64,000 bases of DNA from AC-32 sp963821495 (GCA_963821495.1 CAWGEA010000003.1:186001-250000); one strand, 5' to 3'; counted from the stretch's first letter, positions 8,230-16,798 are shown. Notes: generated by a model not told the origin, from the letters alone. Translations and numbers: made by a program.

Positions 8230-8710
8230 ATGCGACTCTGGCGGCTCACCCGAACGGGCCAGACAGCGCTCGACGGCGCGGGGACGGTGAAACACGGCGG
8301 CCGCTACACACCGCCGGGCTCACCGGTGGTCAACTTCGCCTCGGAGGCGGGGCTCGCGGTGCTGGTGGCCCTGCGATACCTGCCGGGGCGATCCAGCCGA
8401 TGCGCCAGCTGACTACGTCCTCGGTTGGACCGATATCGATGCGATCCCCGAGCGCGTCGGCGACGCCCACCCCGAAGATGCGATCCGCGACTGGGTGACC
8501 AACTGGCTCGAAGAGCGCCGCAGCCTGCTGGCGGCAGTGCGCTCCCAGGTCCTCCCGGAGGCGGACGTCGTGTTGATGAACCCGCTCCATCCCGCTGCGG
8601 CCCGGGTACAGCCGCTCGTGACGCGGCCGTTCAGCTTCGCCGAGTGCCTTCACACGCCGCCGATGCTGGCGCGCTACTCCGCTGCGAGCGACGCGCCGAC
8701 GGTGCCCTAG
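8230..8710 (+). pseudogene. RES-domain toxin (Xre-RES type) with one extra G
   Basis: From ATG 8230 the protein begins MRLWRLTRTGQTALDGAG, then GGRYTPPGSPVVNFASEA. This matches the N-terminus of RES-domain toxins, NAD+-degrading enzymes of type II toxin-antitoxin modules. The frame then ends early at 8412. Removing one G from GGGG at 8385-8388 restores PADYVLGWTDIDAIPERVG and the rest, including VVLMNPLHPAAARVQPLV, which matches the RES pattern of an NPxHP motif and a C-terminal F-rich segment. The repaired product would be 158 residues, normal for the family. No antitoxin gene is seen upstream, where it usually sits. The gene ends tail to tail with the PRC-barrel-like gene, stops overlapping. 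Confidence 0.7.
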
Positions 8711-9042
8711 CGTCTTCCCCGGAGCCAGTTCGACATCCGGGTCGTGAGCGGCACCTTCCCCGGAAGCCACTTCGTCTCGGGAGGCGGCGCCTGAAACGGC
8801 TCGAGCGCACCGATGCCCGCGGACGCGATCTTCAAGGTCACCTCGCCCGGATAGATCGCCGCGACCTGCTCGCCCGGCACGTAGCGAATCTGTGTGGGTT
8901 GCCTGGACTCGACAGCCAGCCCGTCAAAGATGTCGCTCTGCTTATCGCCTTCAACCTGCGCGACCGTGCCAACGATGACGCCATCCGAGGTGACCACGTT
9001 CCACCCTTGCCCGATCTGCAACCACGAGACAGGATCAGTCAT
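8707..9042 (-). CDS. PRC-barrel-like protein (DUF2171-type)
   Basis: 111 residues. The segment GWNVVTSDGVIVGTVAQVEG, followed by IFDGLAV and RYVPGEQVAAIYPGEVTLKI, has the beta-barrel pattern of PRC-barrel/DUF2171 proteins common in Actinobacteria. Function is unknown; related domains bind RNA processing factors or small ligands. It has no signal peptide or membrane helix. Its stop overlaps the RES gene stop on the opposite strand. The arginine-rich C-terminus (NWLRGRR) is not part of the domain. Confidence 0.6.
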   Translation of the reverse strand: MTDPVSWLQIGQGWNVVTSDGVIVGTVAQVEGDKQSDIFDGLAVESRQPTQIRYVPGEQVAAIYPGEVTLKIASAGIGALEPFQAPPPETKWLPGKVPLTTRMSNWLRGRR

Positions 9043-9123
9043 CAGCGGCGCTGCTTCGGTTCACCCGGCGCTCTCGCATCCTTCGGCATCGTCGGCCGTC
9101 GAGGGTACTGGTTCGTGGGATGA

Positions 9124-9149
9124 GCCAGCGTGCGGGAATGTCACCAGAG
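9124..9149. repeat. 26-bp dispersed repeat, copy 1
   Basis: GCCAGCGTGCGGGAATGTCA followed by CCAGAG is identical at 13143-13168. It lies in the 9043-9222 gap before a lipoprotein gene. Confidence 0.8.
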
Positions 9150-9208
9150 CGCAGGCCGGGGTGGTTTCCTTTCGCGCATCAAGAGGGCGTTCGGGAAAGG
9201 GCTCCCGC

Positions 9209-9214
9209 TACGCT
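9209..9214 (+). promoter_or_regulatory. -10 box TACGCT before lipoprotein gene
   Basis: TACGCT ends 8 nt before the ATG at 9223, supporting that start over the earlier in-frame one at 9130. Confidence 0.4.
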
Positions 9215-9222
9215 CGGTCAGG

Positions 9223-9678
9223 ATGTCGGGGTTCGGTTTACCGGCTGCCGGTGACCCGCGATCTGCGACGGGGGCTCTTGCCCTCGCCGTCGCCGTACTC
9301 GGGTTGGTGGCGGCCGGCTGCGGCAACAGCGGCCGGCATCCTGCCGCGATCGCGAACGCCAGCACGCCAAGCAGCCCGGCGCCGTGCAAGCTCGACCGAG
9401 CCCAGCATCGCGCCGTTGCCCGGGCGCTCGCCGACATCCGGCGTCTGCGGCGCATCCAGGCGCCGATGCACACGTTCTCCCAGCACGGGGCGCCGACTCA
9501 GAACGCGGTGACCGGGAAGTTTCTGCTGGACCTCGGCTCCACGAAGCTCCCGCCGAACCTACACGCGGACCTGCTCCACCGTGCGAAGACAGCGGTCAAT
9601 CTCTGCGGTGATTGCTCCCAGGGGCTCGAGGCGGACGAGCCCTTCTTGAACAACCGGGAGGGGAACCGCTGTGGATAA
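9223..9678 (+). CDS. Putative lipoprotein of unknown function
   Basis: 151 residues. The N-terminus has a hydrophobic stretch (GALALAVAVLGLVAAGCG) with a lipobox-like LVAAGC, so the mature protein is probably anchored to the outer face of the membrane. The mature part is arginine- and alanine-rich in the middle, and its two C-terminal cysteines are in LCGDCSQG. No family recognised. I chose ATG 9223 rather than a longer frame from 9130 because a TACGCT box precedes it and the longer version would cover the 26-bp repeat. Confidence 0.55.
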   Translation: MSGFGLPAAGDPRSATGALALAVAVLGLVAAGCGNSGRHPAAIANASTPSSPAPCKLDRAQHRAVARALADIRRLRRIQAPMHTFSQHGAPTQNAVTGKFLLDLGSTKLPPNLHADLLHRAKTAVNLCGDCSQGLEADEPFLNNREGNRCG

Positions 9679-9740
9679 CTGCAGCGCCTGACCGACCACT
9701 GATCGAGCCGTTTGCGGAGACGCGGCGAACTGATCCGGGG

Positions 9741-10076
9741 TTAAGAGCGTGGAGTTGCCACTCGGAGCCGGTTGCCGTCCAAGTCCTCCAGGTCACACTC
9801 TCGCTCTGCAAGGCCTTCCTCGTCCACGGGAATCCCGAATTCGGCCGAAACCGCGTCGATGTCCTTGAGGTTCAGATGGATGAGCGTGTTCGGTCGAGCA
9901 TCACCCTTGTGCTCGGACAGGTAGAGCCGGACGCGTCCACGCGCGACGGAGACGAACAGCGGAAAGCCGGGCTCGAATTGATGCTCCCACTCCTTGCGGA
10001 AGCCCAGGCGCTCGTACCAGGCGACGGCACGAGCCGCGTCCTCGACGTACAAGACCGGGATGACCTCTTCTTCCAC
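9741..10076 (-). CDS. VOC (glyoxalase/bleomycin-resistance) family protein
   Basis: 111 residues beginning MEEEVIPVLYVEDAARAVAW, the typical first strand and helix of the vicinal-oxygen-chelate fold. YERLGFRKEWEHQFEPG and a C-terminal EDLDGNRLRV strand follow. Of this superfamily it most resembles the bleomycin-binding type, which sequesters a drug rather than catalysing a reaction, but a metal-dependent enzyme is possible. GTG 10076 is favoured because TACGCT lies 7 nt upstream; a GTG at 10106 would add ten residues. It stands alone in the accessory region. Confidence 0.75.
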   Translation of the reverse strand: MEEEVIPVLYVEDAARAVAWYERLGFRKEWEHQFEPGFPLFVSVARGRVRLYLSEHKGDARPNTLIHLNLKDIDAVSAEFGIPVDEEGLAERECDLEDLDGNRLRVATPRS

Positions 10077-10083
10077 GACGCTC

Positions 10084-10089
10084 AGCGTA
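10084..10089 (-). promoter_or_regulatory. -10 box TACGCT before VOC gene
   Basis: TACGCT ends 7 nt before GTG 10076. Confidence 0.4.
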
Positions 10090-10129
10090 TCCAGCCTCGA
10101 ACCCACCTGGCGACGGGCCGATCCGGTGG

Positions 10130-10146
10130 GCCAGCGTGGGGGAATG
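10130..10146. repeat. Partial copy of the dispersed repeat
   Basis: GCCAGCGTGGGGGAATG matches the first 17 bp of the 26-bp repeat with one mismatch. It is followed by ACGCCCGAC, a string also found near the 13.1-kb copy at 13088. Confidence 0.6.
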
Positions 10147-10351
10147 ACGCCCGACGGATCTATCAGTACTGGGGGTCGCGACTGAGGGCCATGCGTGTAA
10201 CCGCGAGCTTCCCGCCGACCAAGAAGGCTGATCGCTCTTTGCCCGTTCGCCTAGCGGCCCGACCCGCATGCGGAATCAAGAGATGGGTCCTCCGGCATTC
10301 GCACCTCCGCATGAAGGACGACCAGGGCGCTAGGCGCCGGAGTTACGCAGG

Positions 10352-11368
10352 TCACCCGAGCGGCCGGTCTCGGGCGGCGTGCGGGGCAGGCGGCCCGTTC
10401 CGATCAGCTTCGGGGCGAACGACGCAGCGGAAGCCGATGTGGCTCATCCCGGTGTCGATCATCTGTGGGCGGCGTGCGGCGGGGCGGTAGCGGAGGCAGT
10501 AGCTGTCGGCACAGAGGAAGGAGCCGCCCTTGATGACTTTGCGCGGGATGGAGAACTGGGGCTGGAGAGGGTCGTAGCTCTGCTCGAGGGTCCCGCCTCT
10601 CGGGCTTGCCGGTACGCAGCAGGGCTTATCGGGATCGTCGGGGTGCCTCGGCGTGTACCAGTCGTCCGTCCATTCCCAGACGTTGCCGGCCATGTCGAGG
10701 AGATCGAACCCATTCGGCGGGTAGGAGCCGACGGGCGCGGTGGTGCCGTAGCCGGGGTCTGCGCGCCAGGGGAACTCGCCGTGCCAGTAGTGAGCACGCT
10801 TCTCCCCCGCCCGTTCGGGCTCGTTGCCCCAGGTGTAGGTGGCGCTGTCGAGGCCGCCGCGGGCGGCGCGCTCCCACTCGGCCTCCGTCGGCAGCGCCTT
10901 CCCCACCCAGGCGGCGTAGGCCGCAGCGTCCTCGAGGGCGACGTGCACGACCGGGTGCATCTCGCGGCCGTTGATCGACGTTCGGGGGCCTTCGGCGTGT
11001 CGCCAGCTGGCGCCGGGCGTCCACGTCCACCACTGGCTGAGGTGGCGGAGGTCGACCGGCCCGGGGGTAGGGGTGAAGACGAGCGACCCGGCGACGAGGT
11101 TCTCCGGTGGTGCCCCGGGGAACTTGGACGGGTCGAGGTCGCGTTCGGCGACCGTCGTGTAGCCGGTGGCCGCGACGAAGTCGGCGAACTCTCGATTGGT
11201 GATGGTGGTCGCGTCGATCCAGAACCCGTCCAGGCGGACGTCGTGGGCGGGCGCCTCTTCCGGGTAGTGCTCGTTCGAGCCCATTCGGAAGATGCCGCCG
11301 GGCACCCAGACCATGCCCGCGTCGGGCGCAGCGGGACCGCCCTGGCGGGGAGGTGAGGGCGAATCCAC
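10352..11368 (-). CDS. Formylglycine-generating enzyme (sulfatase-modifying factor)
   Basis: 338 residues. The SUMF1/FGE fold is clear from MVWVPGGIFRMGSNEHYPEE near residue 19, LPTEAEWERAARGG, DMAGNVWEWTDDWY and the C-terminal KGGSFLCADSYCLRYRPAAR. The two cysteines at about 286 and 291 have the same five-residue offset as the copper-binding active-site pair of known FGEs. FGE oxidises a cysteine in the sulfatase CxxxR motif to formylglycine using O2. The gene starts 7 nt after the end of the sulfatase gene on the same strand, so the two are probably co-transcribed. No signal peptide is seen, so it acts in the cytoplasm. Confidence 0.92.
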   Translation of the reverse strand: MDSPSPPRQGGPAAPDAGMVWVPGGIFRMGSNEHYPEEAPAHDVRLDGFWIDATTITNREFADFVAATGYTTVAERDLDPSKFPGAPPENLVAGSLVFTPTPGPVDLRHLSQWWTWTPGASWRHAEGPRTSINGREMHPVVHVALEDAAAYAAWVGKALPTEAEWERAARGGLDSATYTWGNEPERAGEKRAHYWHGEFPWRADPGYGTTAPVGSYPPNGFDLLDMAGNVWEWTDDWYTPRHPDDPDKPCCVPASPRGGTLEQSYDPLQPQFSIPRKVIKGGSFLCADSYCLRYRPAARRPQMIDTGMSHIGFRCVVRPEADRNGPPAPHAARDRPLG

Positions 11369-11375
11369 GCTCGGT

Positions 11376-12881
11376 CTAGTGTCCGGACGAGATGGCGGCC
11401 TCGAGCTTCGCCTGCACCTGGTCGATCGTGAAGCTCGCGGCCTTCATGCGAGGCGGGTAATCGAGGAACGTGGCCAGGAACTCCGCCACGATCTGCTGGG
11501 CGGGAATGATGAGGAAGATGCGGTCGATGAACCAGTCCCAGTAGGTGTTGGACGTGGTGTCGGCCCGTTCGAACGGATCGGTGCGCAGGTTGAAGAGCTT
11601 CGGTGCGCGGAGCGGCACGAGAGGCTCGAACCAGACCTGCAGGGTTCCGGTCAGGCGCTGCTCCATGAAGACCAGCTTCCAGTTGTCGTAGCGCATCGCG
11701 ACGAGGTCGCCGTCGTCGGAGAAGTAGAAGAACTCCGTGCGTTGGCTCTCGTCGGTTTCACCGGTGATGTAGGGAAGCTGGTTGTAGCCGTCCAGGTGCA
11801 CCTTGAACGTCTTCCCGGCAGCGTCATGGCCGGCGAGCAGCTTCTCCTTCACGTCGGGGTCGCCCGCTGCGGCCAGGAAGGTGGGCAGCCAGTCGAGGTG
11901 GCTGATGATCCCGTTGCACACCGAGCTCGCCGGGATCTTCCCCGGCCAGCGGATCACCTGCGGCACCCTGAAGGCGCCTTCCCAGTTCGTGTTCTTCTCG
12001 CTCCGGAAAGGAGTCGTCGCCGCATCCGGCCAGGTGTTCGCATGTGGCCCGTTGTCGGTCGAGTAGAGCACGATCGTGTCCTCGGCGATGCCGAGCTTGT
12101 CGAGCTGGTCGAGAACCTTCCCGACATGCTTGTCGTGGTCGATCATCGTGTCGTGGTAGGGGGACTGCCAATGCCCCGCTTGCCCCACGCTTCGACGCTT
12201 GGGATGCGTCCGGAAGTGCATGTGGGTGGTGTTGACCCACACGAAGAACGGCTTCTTCTGATCGTGCTTGCGCTGGATGAAGTCGAGCGCGGCGTCGACG
12301 ATCTCGTCGTCGATCGTCTCCATCCGCTTCCTCGTCAGGGGCCCGGTGTCCTCGATCTTCTGCTTGCCGCTCCGCGTCACCCGGCAGCGAAGCACACCCC
12401 TCGGCCCGTAGCTCTTGCGGAAGTTCGGGTACCGGGCGGGATCGGGGTAGTCCGCGTGCTCCGGCTCCTCCTCGGCGTTCAGGTGGTAGAGGCTGCCGAA
12501 GAACTCGTCGAAGCCGTGCGCCGTCGGCAGATGCTCGTCACGGTCGCCGAAGTGGTTCTTCCCGAACTGGCCGGTCGCGTACCCGAGCGGCTTCAAGAGT
12601 TCGGCGATCGTCGGGTCCTCGGCCTGCAAGCCGATCTCGGCACCCGGGAAACCGACCTTGCTCAGCCCGGTCCGATAGACGCTCTGACCCGTGATGAACG
12701 CCGATCGCCCCGCGGTGCAGCTCTGCTCGCCGTAGGAGTCCGTGAACCGCATCCCCTCCTCAGCGATCCGGTCGATGTTCGGGGTTCGGTAGCCCATCAG
12801 CCCATCGCTGTAGCAGCTCAGGTTGCTGATCCCGATGTCGTCGCCCCAGAAGACGACGATGTTTGGCCTCTCAGACGCCAC
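11376..12881 (-). CDS. Sulfatase (arylsulfatase family, Cys-type)
   Basis: 501 residues. The N-terminus NIVVFWGDDIGISNLSCY carries the metal-binding DD pair. The modification motif SCTAGRS has its cysteine at residue 55, to be converted to formylglycine by the neighbouring enzyme. Later segments such as TIVLYSTDNGPHANTWPDAA carry the conserved DN metal ligands and H. It hydrolyses sulfate esters; the substrate is unknown. I see no signal peptide, so it is probably cytoplasmic. The GTG start at 12881 is preceded by a good GGGAGG ribosome-binding site, 6 nt away. Confidence 0.92.
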   Translation of the reverse strand: MASERPNIVVFWGDDIGISNLSCYSDGLMGYRTPNIDRIAEEGMRFTDSYGEQSCTAGRSAFITGQSVYRTGLSKVGFPGAEIGLQAEDPTIAELLKPLGYATGQFGKNHFGDRDEHLPTAHGFDEFFGSLYHLNAEEEPEHADYPDPARYPNFRKSYGPRGVLRCRVTRSGKQKIEDTGPLTRKRMETIDDEIVDAALDFIQRKHDQKKPFFVWVNTTHMHFRTHPKRRSVGQAGHWQSPYHDTMIDHDKHVGKVLDQLDKLGIAEDTIVLYSTDNGPHANTWPDAATTPFRSEKNTNWEGAFRVPQVIRWPGKIPASSVCNGIISHLDWLPTFLAAAGDPDVKEKLLAGHDAAGKTFKVHLDGYNQLPYITGETDESQRTEFFYFSDDGDLVAMRYDNWKLVFMEQRLTGTLQVWFEPLVPLRAPKLFNLRTDPFERADTTSNTYWDWFIDRIFLIIPAQQIVAEFLATFLDYPPRMKAASFTIDQVQAKLEAAISSGH

Positions 12882-13275
12882 TCAAGCCTCCCTGTTGCCT
12901 GTCCACGGCTGGCAGTTCGAGGCGCAAGCCGGTCGTGGCGAGTCTAGACGCCAGGCGCGATGCGTTCCAACGCCTGAAACTGATCCTCTGAAGCGCTTTG
13001 GGCCGTACCGGCACCTCCATCGCCAGCCGCTACGCGAGAGCTTGCCACAGCGGTGCGATGACCATGGCTGTGCCAGTGTTCGTCAGTGACGCCCGACAGC
13101 ATGTCGAGAGGTCGATGCTCGGGTAAGAGCGGCCTGGGCTGGGCCAGCGTGCGGGAATGTCACCAGAGACGCGCCGGACGATTACGCACATTCGGGAATG
13201 CATGGACGCAGGATCCGCGCGCCCCCTGATGGCGCGTCGCGCGAGTTGAGGGATGGTCTGGACGGAGGTTCGCCT
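12882..13275. other. 394-bp intergenic region with one copy of the dispersed repeat
   Basis: Apart from the 26-bp repeat at 13143-13168 I find no convincing gene, RNA or terminator. Promoters for the divergent sulfatase and hydrolase genes should lie here, but no clear hexamers stand out. Confidence 0.6.
13143..13168. repeat. 26-bp dispersed repeat, copy 2
   Basis: Identical to 9124-9149. It is preceded by GGGCTGG, which also precedes the partial copy at 14666. Confidence 0.8.
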
Positions 13276-14628
13276 ATGTCGACGGGTGCGCACCCGGTGC
13301 CGCATCGGGTTCACTGGCATCGGTGGTTTGTGTGGGTCCTAGTCGGCCTGCTGGCCGCCGCCGGCATCGGCGTCGGCATCGACCGAGCGTTCTTCTCGGG
13401 CCAGGCGCGGTACCCGTGGCCGCCCGAGCCGTGCGTGGTGCAGGGGATCGACGCTCGCTGCGGCACCTTCGGCGTCCCGGAGAACCGCACGAAGCCGAAC
13501 GGTCGCACGATCGGGCTCAACGTCGTTGTCCTGCCTGCGCTTTCAAAGCCGGCCCGAAAGGACGCGGTCACGTATCTCGCCGGCGGACCGGGGGACGCCG
13601 CCACCCAGGAGGCAGCCGACCTGAGCCAGCAGTTGACGCTGCTGAACACGTCCCGCGACATCCTGCTCGTCGACCAGCGCGGCACCGGCCGATCGAAACC
13701 GCACAACGCTGACGTGACCCAGTACGGGACACGGATGGCGATGGACGACCTGGACGCGGTGCGGGCCGCGCTCGGTTACCGGCAGCTCGACGTGATCGGC
13801 AGCTCCTACGGGGCGACGGCGGCGCAGGTCTACCTGAAGCTCCTTCCGTCCTCGGTGCACACGCTCATCCTCTCGGCCGGAACCGCGGTCGACGTTCCCT
13901 TCTTCGGCCGCTACGCGGTCAACGCCCAGCGTGCGCTCGACCAGCTCGCGGAGCTCTGTGCCTCGCAGCCCGATTGCCGCAAGGCCTTCCCGAACTGGGA
14001 GCGCCAGTTCGGCGAGCTCGTGAAGGCATGGAACGCCCACCCGGTGCACGGCATGACTGGGGACAAGTTCGCCTCCGTCGTCCACGCCATGCTCCTCAAC
14101 CTGGACAAGGCGATCTCGATCCCGCTGGTCGTCAGCCGCGCCGCAGCGGGCGACTACGCACCCCTCGAGCATGCAGGATCAGGCGATCTCAACCCCACCC
14201 TGGGGCTCATGTCGTCGATCTGGTGCAACGAGCCCTGGACCGCACTCGATGCGACGGGGCCGTGGGGCACCGAGTTCGACAGCTACACGACCGCGAAGAT
14301 CGCAGCGTTCCGGCACCAATGCAACTCCGTCCCAACGCGCGCTGAGCCGCCCTCGCTCTGGATGCTCCCTGCGTCCAGCCCCGTGCCGGTGCTCGCGCTC
14401 GTGGGCGGCGCAGACCCGCAGGACCCGGTCACAAACCTCTCCAACCTCAAGCAGCACTTCCCCGACAGCCGCACCGTGGTCTTCCCCCACATCGGACACG
14501 ACTTCAGCATCGGCGGCTGCGTCGACGAGATGATGGAGGAGTTCGTCGACCGCGGCACAACCAAGGGCGTCGACACAACGCTCTGCAACGGGGCGGTCGT
14601 GGTGCCGCCGTTCGAACTGACCCACTGA
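13276..14628 (+). CDS. Membrane-anchored or secreted alpha/beta hydrolase (TAP-like peptidase family)
   Basis: 450 residues from ATG 13276, which follows GGAGG at 13264-13268. Residues 16-36 (RWFVWVLVGLLAAAGIGVGI) form a signal anchor. The catalytic domain has DQRGTGRS near residue 133, the nucleophile elbow GSSYG with serine at 177, and a C-terminal TAP-like part with LVGGADPQDP (aspartate) and FPHIGHDFS (histidine). This is the pattern of tripeptidyl-aminopeptidases and proline iminopeptidases, which release short N-terminal peptides outside the cell. The exact substrate is unknown. A terminator follows at 14696. Confidence 0.85.
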   Translation: MSTGAHPVPHRVHWHRWFVWVLVGLLAAAGIGVGIDRAFFSGQARYPWPPEPCVVQGIDARCGTFGVPENRTKPNGRTIGLNVVVLPALSKPARKDAVTYLAGGPGDAATQEAADLSQQLTLLNTSRDILLVDQRGTGRSKPHNADVTQYGTRMAMDDLDAVRAALGYRQLDVIGSSYGATAAQVYLKLLPSSVHTLILSAGTAVDVPFFGRYAVNAQRALDQLAELCASQPDCRKAFPNWERQFGELVKAWNAHPVHGMTGDKFASVVHAMLLNLDKAISIPLVVSRAAAGDYAPLEHAGSGDLNPTLGLMSSIWCNEPWTALDATGPWGTEFDSYTTAKIAAFRHQCNSVPTRAEPPSLWMLPASSPVPVLALVGGADPQDPVTNLSNLKQHFPDSRTVVFPHIGHDFSIGGCVDEMMEEFVDRGTTKGVDTTLCNGAVVVPPFELTH

Positions 14629-14665
14629 ACCAGACTGCCGAGGTACATCGGGTCATACCAGTGTC

Positions 14666-14679
14666 GGCTGGGCCAGCGT
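14666..14679. repeat. Short partial copy of the dispersed repeat
   Basis: GGCTGGGCCAGCGT is shared with the start of the 13.1-kb copy, then the sequences diverge. Confidence 0.4.
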
Positions 14680-14695
14680 CACTCTCACTTGAAGG

Positions 14696-14724
14696 CAGAA
14701 GGGCCGGCTTAGCCGGCCCTTCTG
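14696..14724 (+). terminator. Intrinsic terminator after the alpha/beta hydrolase gene
   Basis: A perfect 13-bp stem (CAGAAGGGCCGGC) with loop TTA, 67 nt after the stop codon. Confidence 0.75.
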
Positions 14725-14781
14725 CTGTGGACCCCGACGAGGGGCCCATGGGGGGACCCTGGGTTTCCCCCATGAAGCGAA

Positions 14782-14804
14782 CGGGCCGCGCGCAGCGCGG
14801 CCCG
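14782..14804 (-). terminator. Intrinsic terminator after groEL
   Basis: A 10-bp perfect GC-rich stem (CGGGCCGCGC) with a 3-nt loop, 7 nt beyond the groEL stop on the minus strand. Confidence 0.75.
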
Positions 14805-14811
14805 GAACGCG

Positions 14812-16434
14812 CTACATCATCCCGCCCATGTCCGGCATGCCGGCGCCGGCGCCGGCCGGGGTCTTCTCCGGCGGCTCGGCGACGATCGCCTCGGTGGTCA
14901 GGATGTTCTTCGCGATCGAGGCCGCGTTCTGCAGCGCAGAGCGCGTGACCATCGTCGGATCGATGATCCCCGCCTTCACGAGGTCCTCGTACTCGCCCGT
15001 GTCGACGTTCAGCCCGTGGCCCTTCGTGCCCTTGCGGATCTGATCAACGACGACGGAGCCCTCGAGGCCCGCGTTGTCGGCGAGCTGGCGAATCGGCTCC
15101 TCGAGCGACCGCGCGACGATCGCCGCGCCGGTCCGCTCGTCGCCGTCGCCGTCGAGAGAGATCGCGTTGACCGCGTTCAGGAGCGCGACGCCGCCGCCGG
15201 GGACGATGCCCTCCTCGAGGGCAGCACGGGTGGCCTGCAGCGCGTCCTCGACGCGGTGCTTCTTCTCCTTCATCTCCGTCTCGGTGGCAGCGCCGACCTT
15301 GACGACGGCCACGCCGCCCGCGAGCTTCGCCAGGCGCTCCTGGAGCTTCTCGCGGTCGAAGTCGGAGTCTGTGTTCTCGATCTCGCCCTTCAACTGCTTG
15401 ATGCGGGCCTTGATCGCGTTGCCGTCACCGGCTCCGTCGATGATCGTGGTCGCGTCCTTGGTGATCACGACGCGGCGGGCCTTGCCGAGCTGCGAGATCT
15501 TCGTGTTCTCGAGCTTGAGGCCCATCTCCTCGGTGATCACCTCGGCGCCGGTGAGGATCGCGATGTCCTCGAGCATCCGCTTGCGGCGGTCGCCGAAGCC
15601 CGGCGCCTTGACCGCGACCGCGGTGAAGGTGCCGCGCAGCTTGTTGACCACGATCGTCGCGAGCGACTCGCCCTCGACGTCCTCGGCCACGATCAGCAGC
15701 GGGCGCCCCGCCTGGATGACCTGCTCGAGCACCGGCAGGACGTCCTTGACCGCGCCGATCTTCTGGTTCGCGACCAGGATGTACGGGTCGTCGAGGACCG
15801 CCTCCATCCGCTCGGGGTCGGTGATCATGTACGGCGACAGGTAGCCCTTGTCGAACTGCATGCCCTCGGTGAACTCGAGCTCGAGGCCGAAGGTCTGGCC
15901 CTCCTCGACGTTCACGACGCCGTCCTTTCCGACCTTGTCGATCGCGTCGGCGATCACGTCGCCGATCTCACGCTCGCGCGCGGAGATGGTGGCGACCCGG
16001 GCGATGTCCTCCTTGCCCGAGATCTCCTTCGACTGCGACTTCAGGCTCTCCACGACCTGTTCGACTGCGCCCTCGATGCCGCGCTTGAGGCCCATCGGGT
16101 TGGCGCCTGCGGCGACGTTCTTCAGGCCCTCGCGGACGATCGCCTGCGCGAGCACGGTCGCCGTCGTGGTGCCGTCGCCGGCCACGTCATTGGTCGCGGT
16201 CGCGACCTCGCGGACGAGCTGCGCACCCTGGTTCTCGAAGACGTCTTCGACCTCGATCTCACGGGCGATCGTGACGCCGTCGTTGGTGATCGTCGGCGCG
16301 CCGAACTTCTTGTCCAGCACGACGTAACGGCCCTTCGGGCCGAGGGTCACCTTGACCGCGTCGGCGAGGATGTTCACGCCACGCTCGAGCGAGCGCCGCG
16401 CGTCCTCGCTGAACTTCAGTTCCTTGTGTGACAT
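14812..16434 (-). CDS. groEL: Chaperonin GroEL
   Basis: 540 residues, the usual length. Family hallmarks are present: LGPKGRYVVLDKKFGAPTIT, the ATP-binding AGDGTTTATVLAQAIV, and a Gly-Met-rich C-terminal tail ending GGMM. GroEL forms the 14-mer folding chamber in the cytoplasm and works with GroES. The gene lies 25 nt after groES in the same transcript, under CIRCE control, and a terminator hairpin follows its stop. Confidence 0.98.
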   Translation of the reverse strand: MSHKELKFSEDARRSLERGVNILADAVKVTLGPKGRYVVLDKKFGAPTITNDGVTIAREIEVEDVFENQGAQLVREVATATNDVAGDGTTTATVLAQAIVREGLKNVAAGANPMGLKRGIEGAVEQVVESLKSQSKEISGKEDIARVATISAREREIGDVIADAIDKVGKDGVVNVEEGQTFGLELEFTEGMQFDKGYLSPYMITDPERMEAVLDDPYILVANQKIGAVKDVLPVLEQVIQAGRPLLIVAEDVEGESLATIVVNKLRGTFTAVAVKAPGFGDRRKRMLEDIAILTGAEVITEEMGLKLENTKISQLGKARRVVITKDATTIIDGAGDGNAIKARIKQLKGEIENTDSDFDREKLQERLAKLAGGVAVVKVGAATETEMKEKKHRVEDALQATRAALEEGIVPGGGVALLNAVNAISLDGDGDERTGAAIVARSLEEPIRQLADNAGLEGSVVVDQIRKGTKGHGLNVDTGEYEDLVKAGIIDPTMVTRSALQNAASIAKNILTTEAIVAEPPEKTPAGAGAGMPDMGGMM

Positions 16435-16459
16435 CTACTACCTCCGTTTCGGCTCGGCG

Positions 16460-16798
16460 CTAGGCGGTCGCGCCCGCCATCTCCTTCTTCTTCGAGCTCT
16501 TCTTGCCGGCGCCGACGACCTTCGCCAGGACATCGGACTCGCGCAGGACCAGCACCTCGTCGGTGCCGAGCTTGATCTCCGTGCCGCCGTACTTGGAGAA
16601 GATGATCTCGTCGCCCTCGGCGACGTCCATCGGCACGAGCTCGCCCTTGTCGTTGCGGGCGCCCGGGCCCACTGCCAGGATGCGGCCGCGCTGCGGCTTC
16701 TCCTTGGCGGTGTCGGGCAGGACGATGCCGCTCGCCGTCGTCTCCTCGTCCTCGAGGGCTTCGACGATCAGGCGGTCGCCCAGTGGCTGTAGGTTCAT
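16460..16798 (-). CDS. groES: Co-chaperonin GroES
   Basis: 112 residues. The start MNLQPLGDRLIVEALEDEET, the mobile loop (ASGIVLPDTAKEKPQRG) and the IIFSKYGGTEIKL strand are typical of GroES, the heptameric lid of the GroEL chamber. The C-terminus carries a lysine-rich extension (GKKSSKKK) beyond the usual ~97 residues. An AAAGGAGG site lies just upstream of the ATG. It is the first gene of the groES-groEL transcript. Confidence 0.97.
   Translation of the reverse strand: MNLQPLGDRLIVEALEDEETTASGIVLPDTAKEKPQRGRILAVGPGARNDKGELVPMDVAEGDEIIFSKYGGTEIKLGTDEVLVLRESDVLAKVVGAGKKSSKKKEMAGATA

Noticed and set aside
9124..13168. The 26-bp repeats as attachment sites of an integrated element next to the tRNA-Arg gene
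   Set aside because: The repeat is not part of the tRNA, no integrase is present, and partial copies lie inside and outside the interval.
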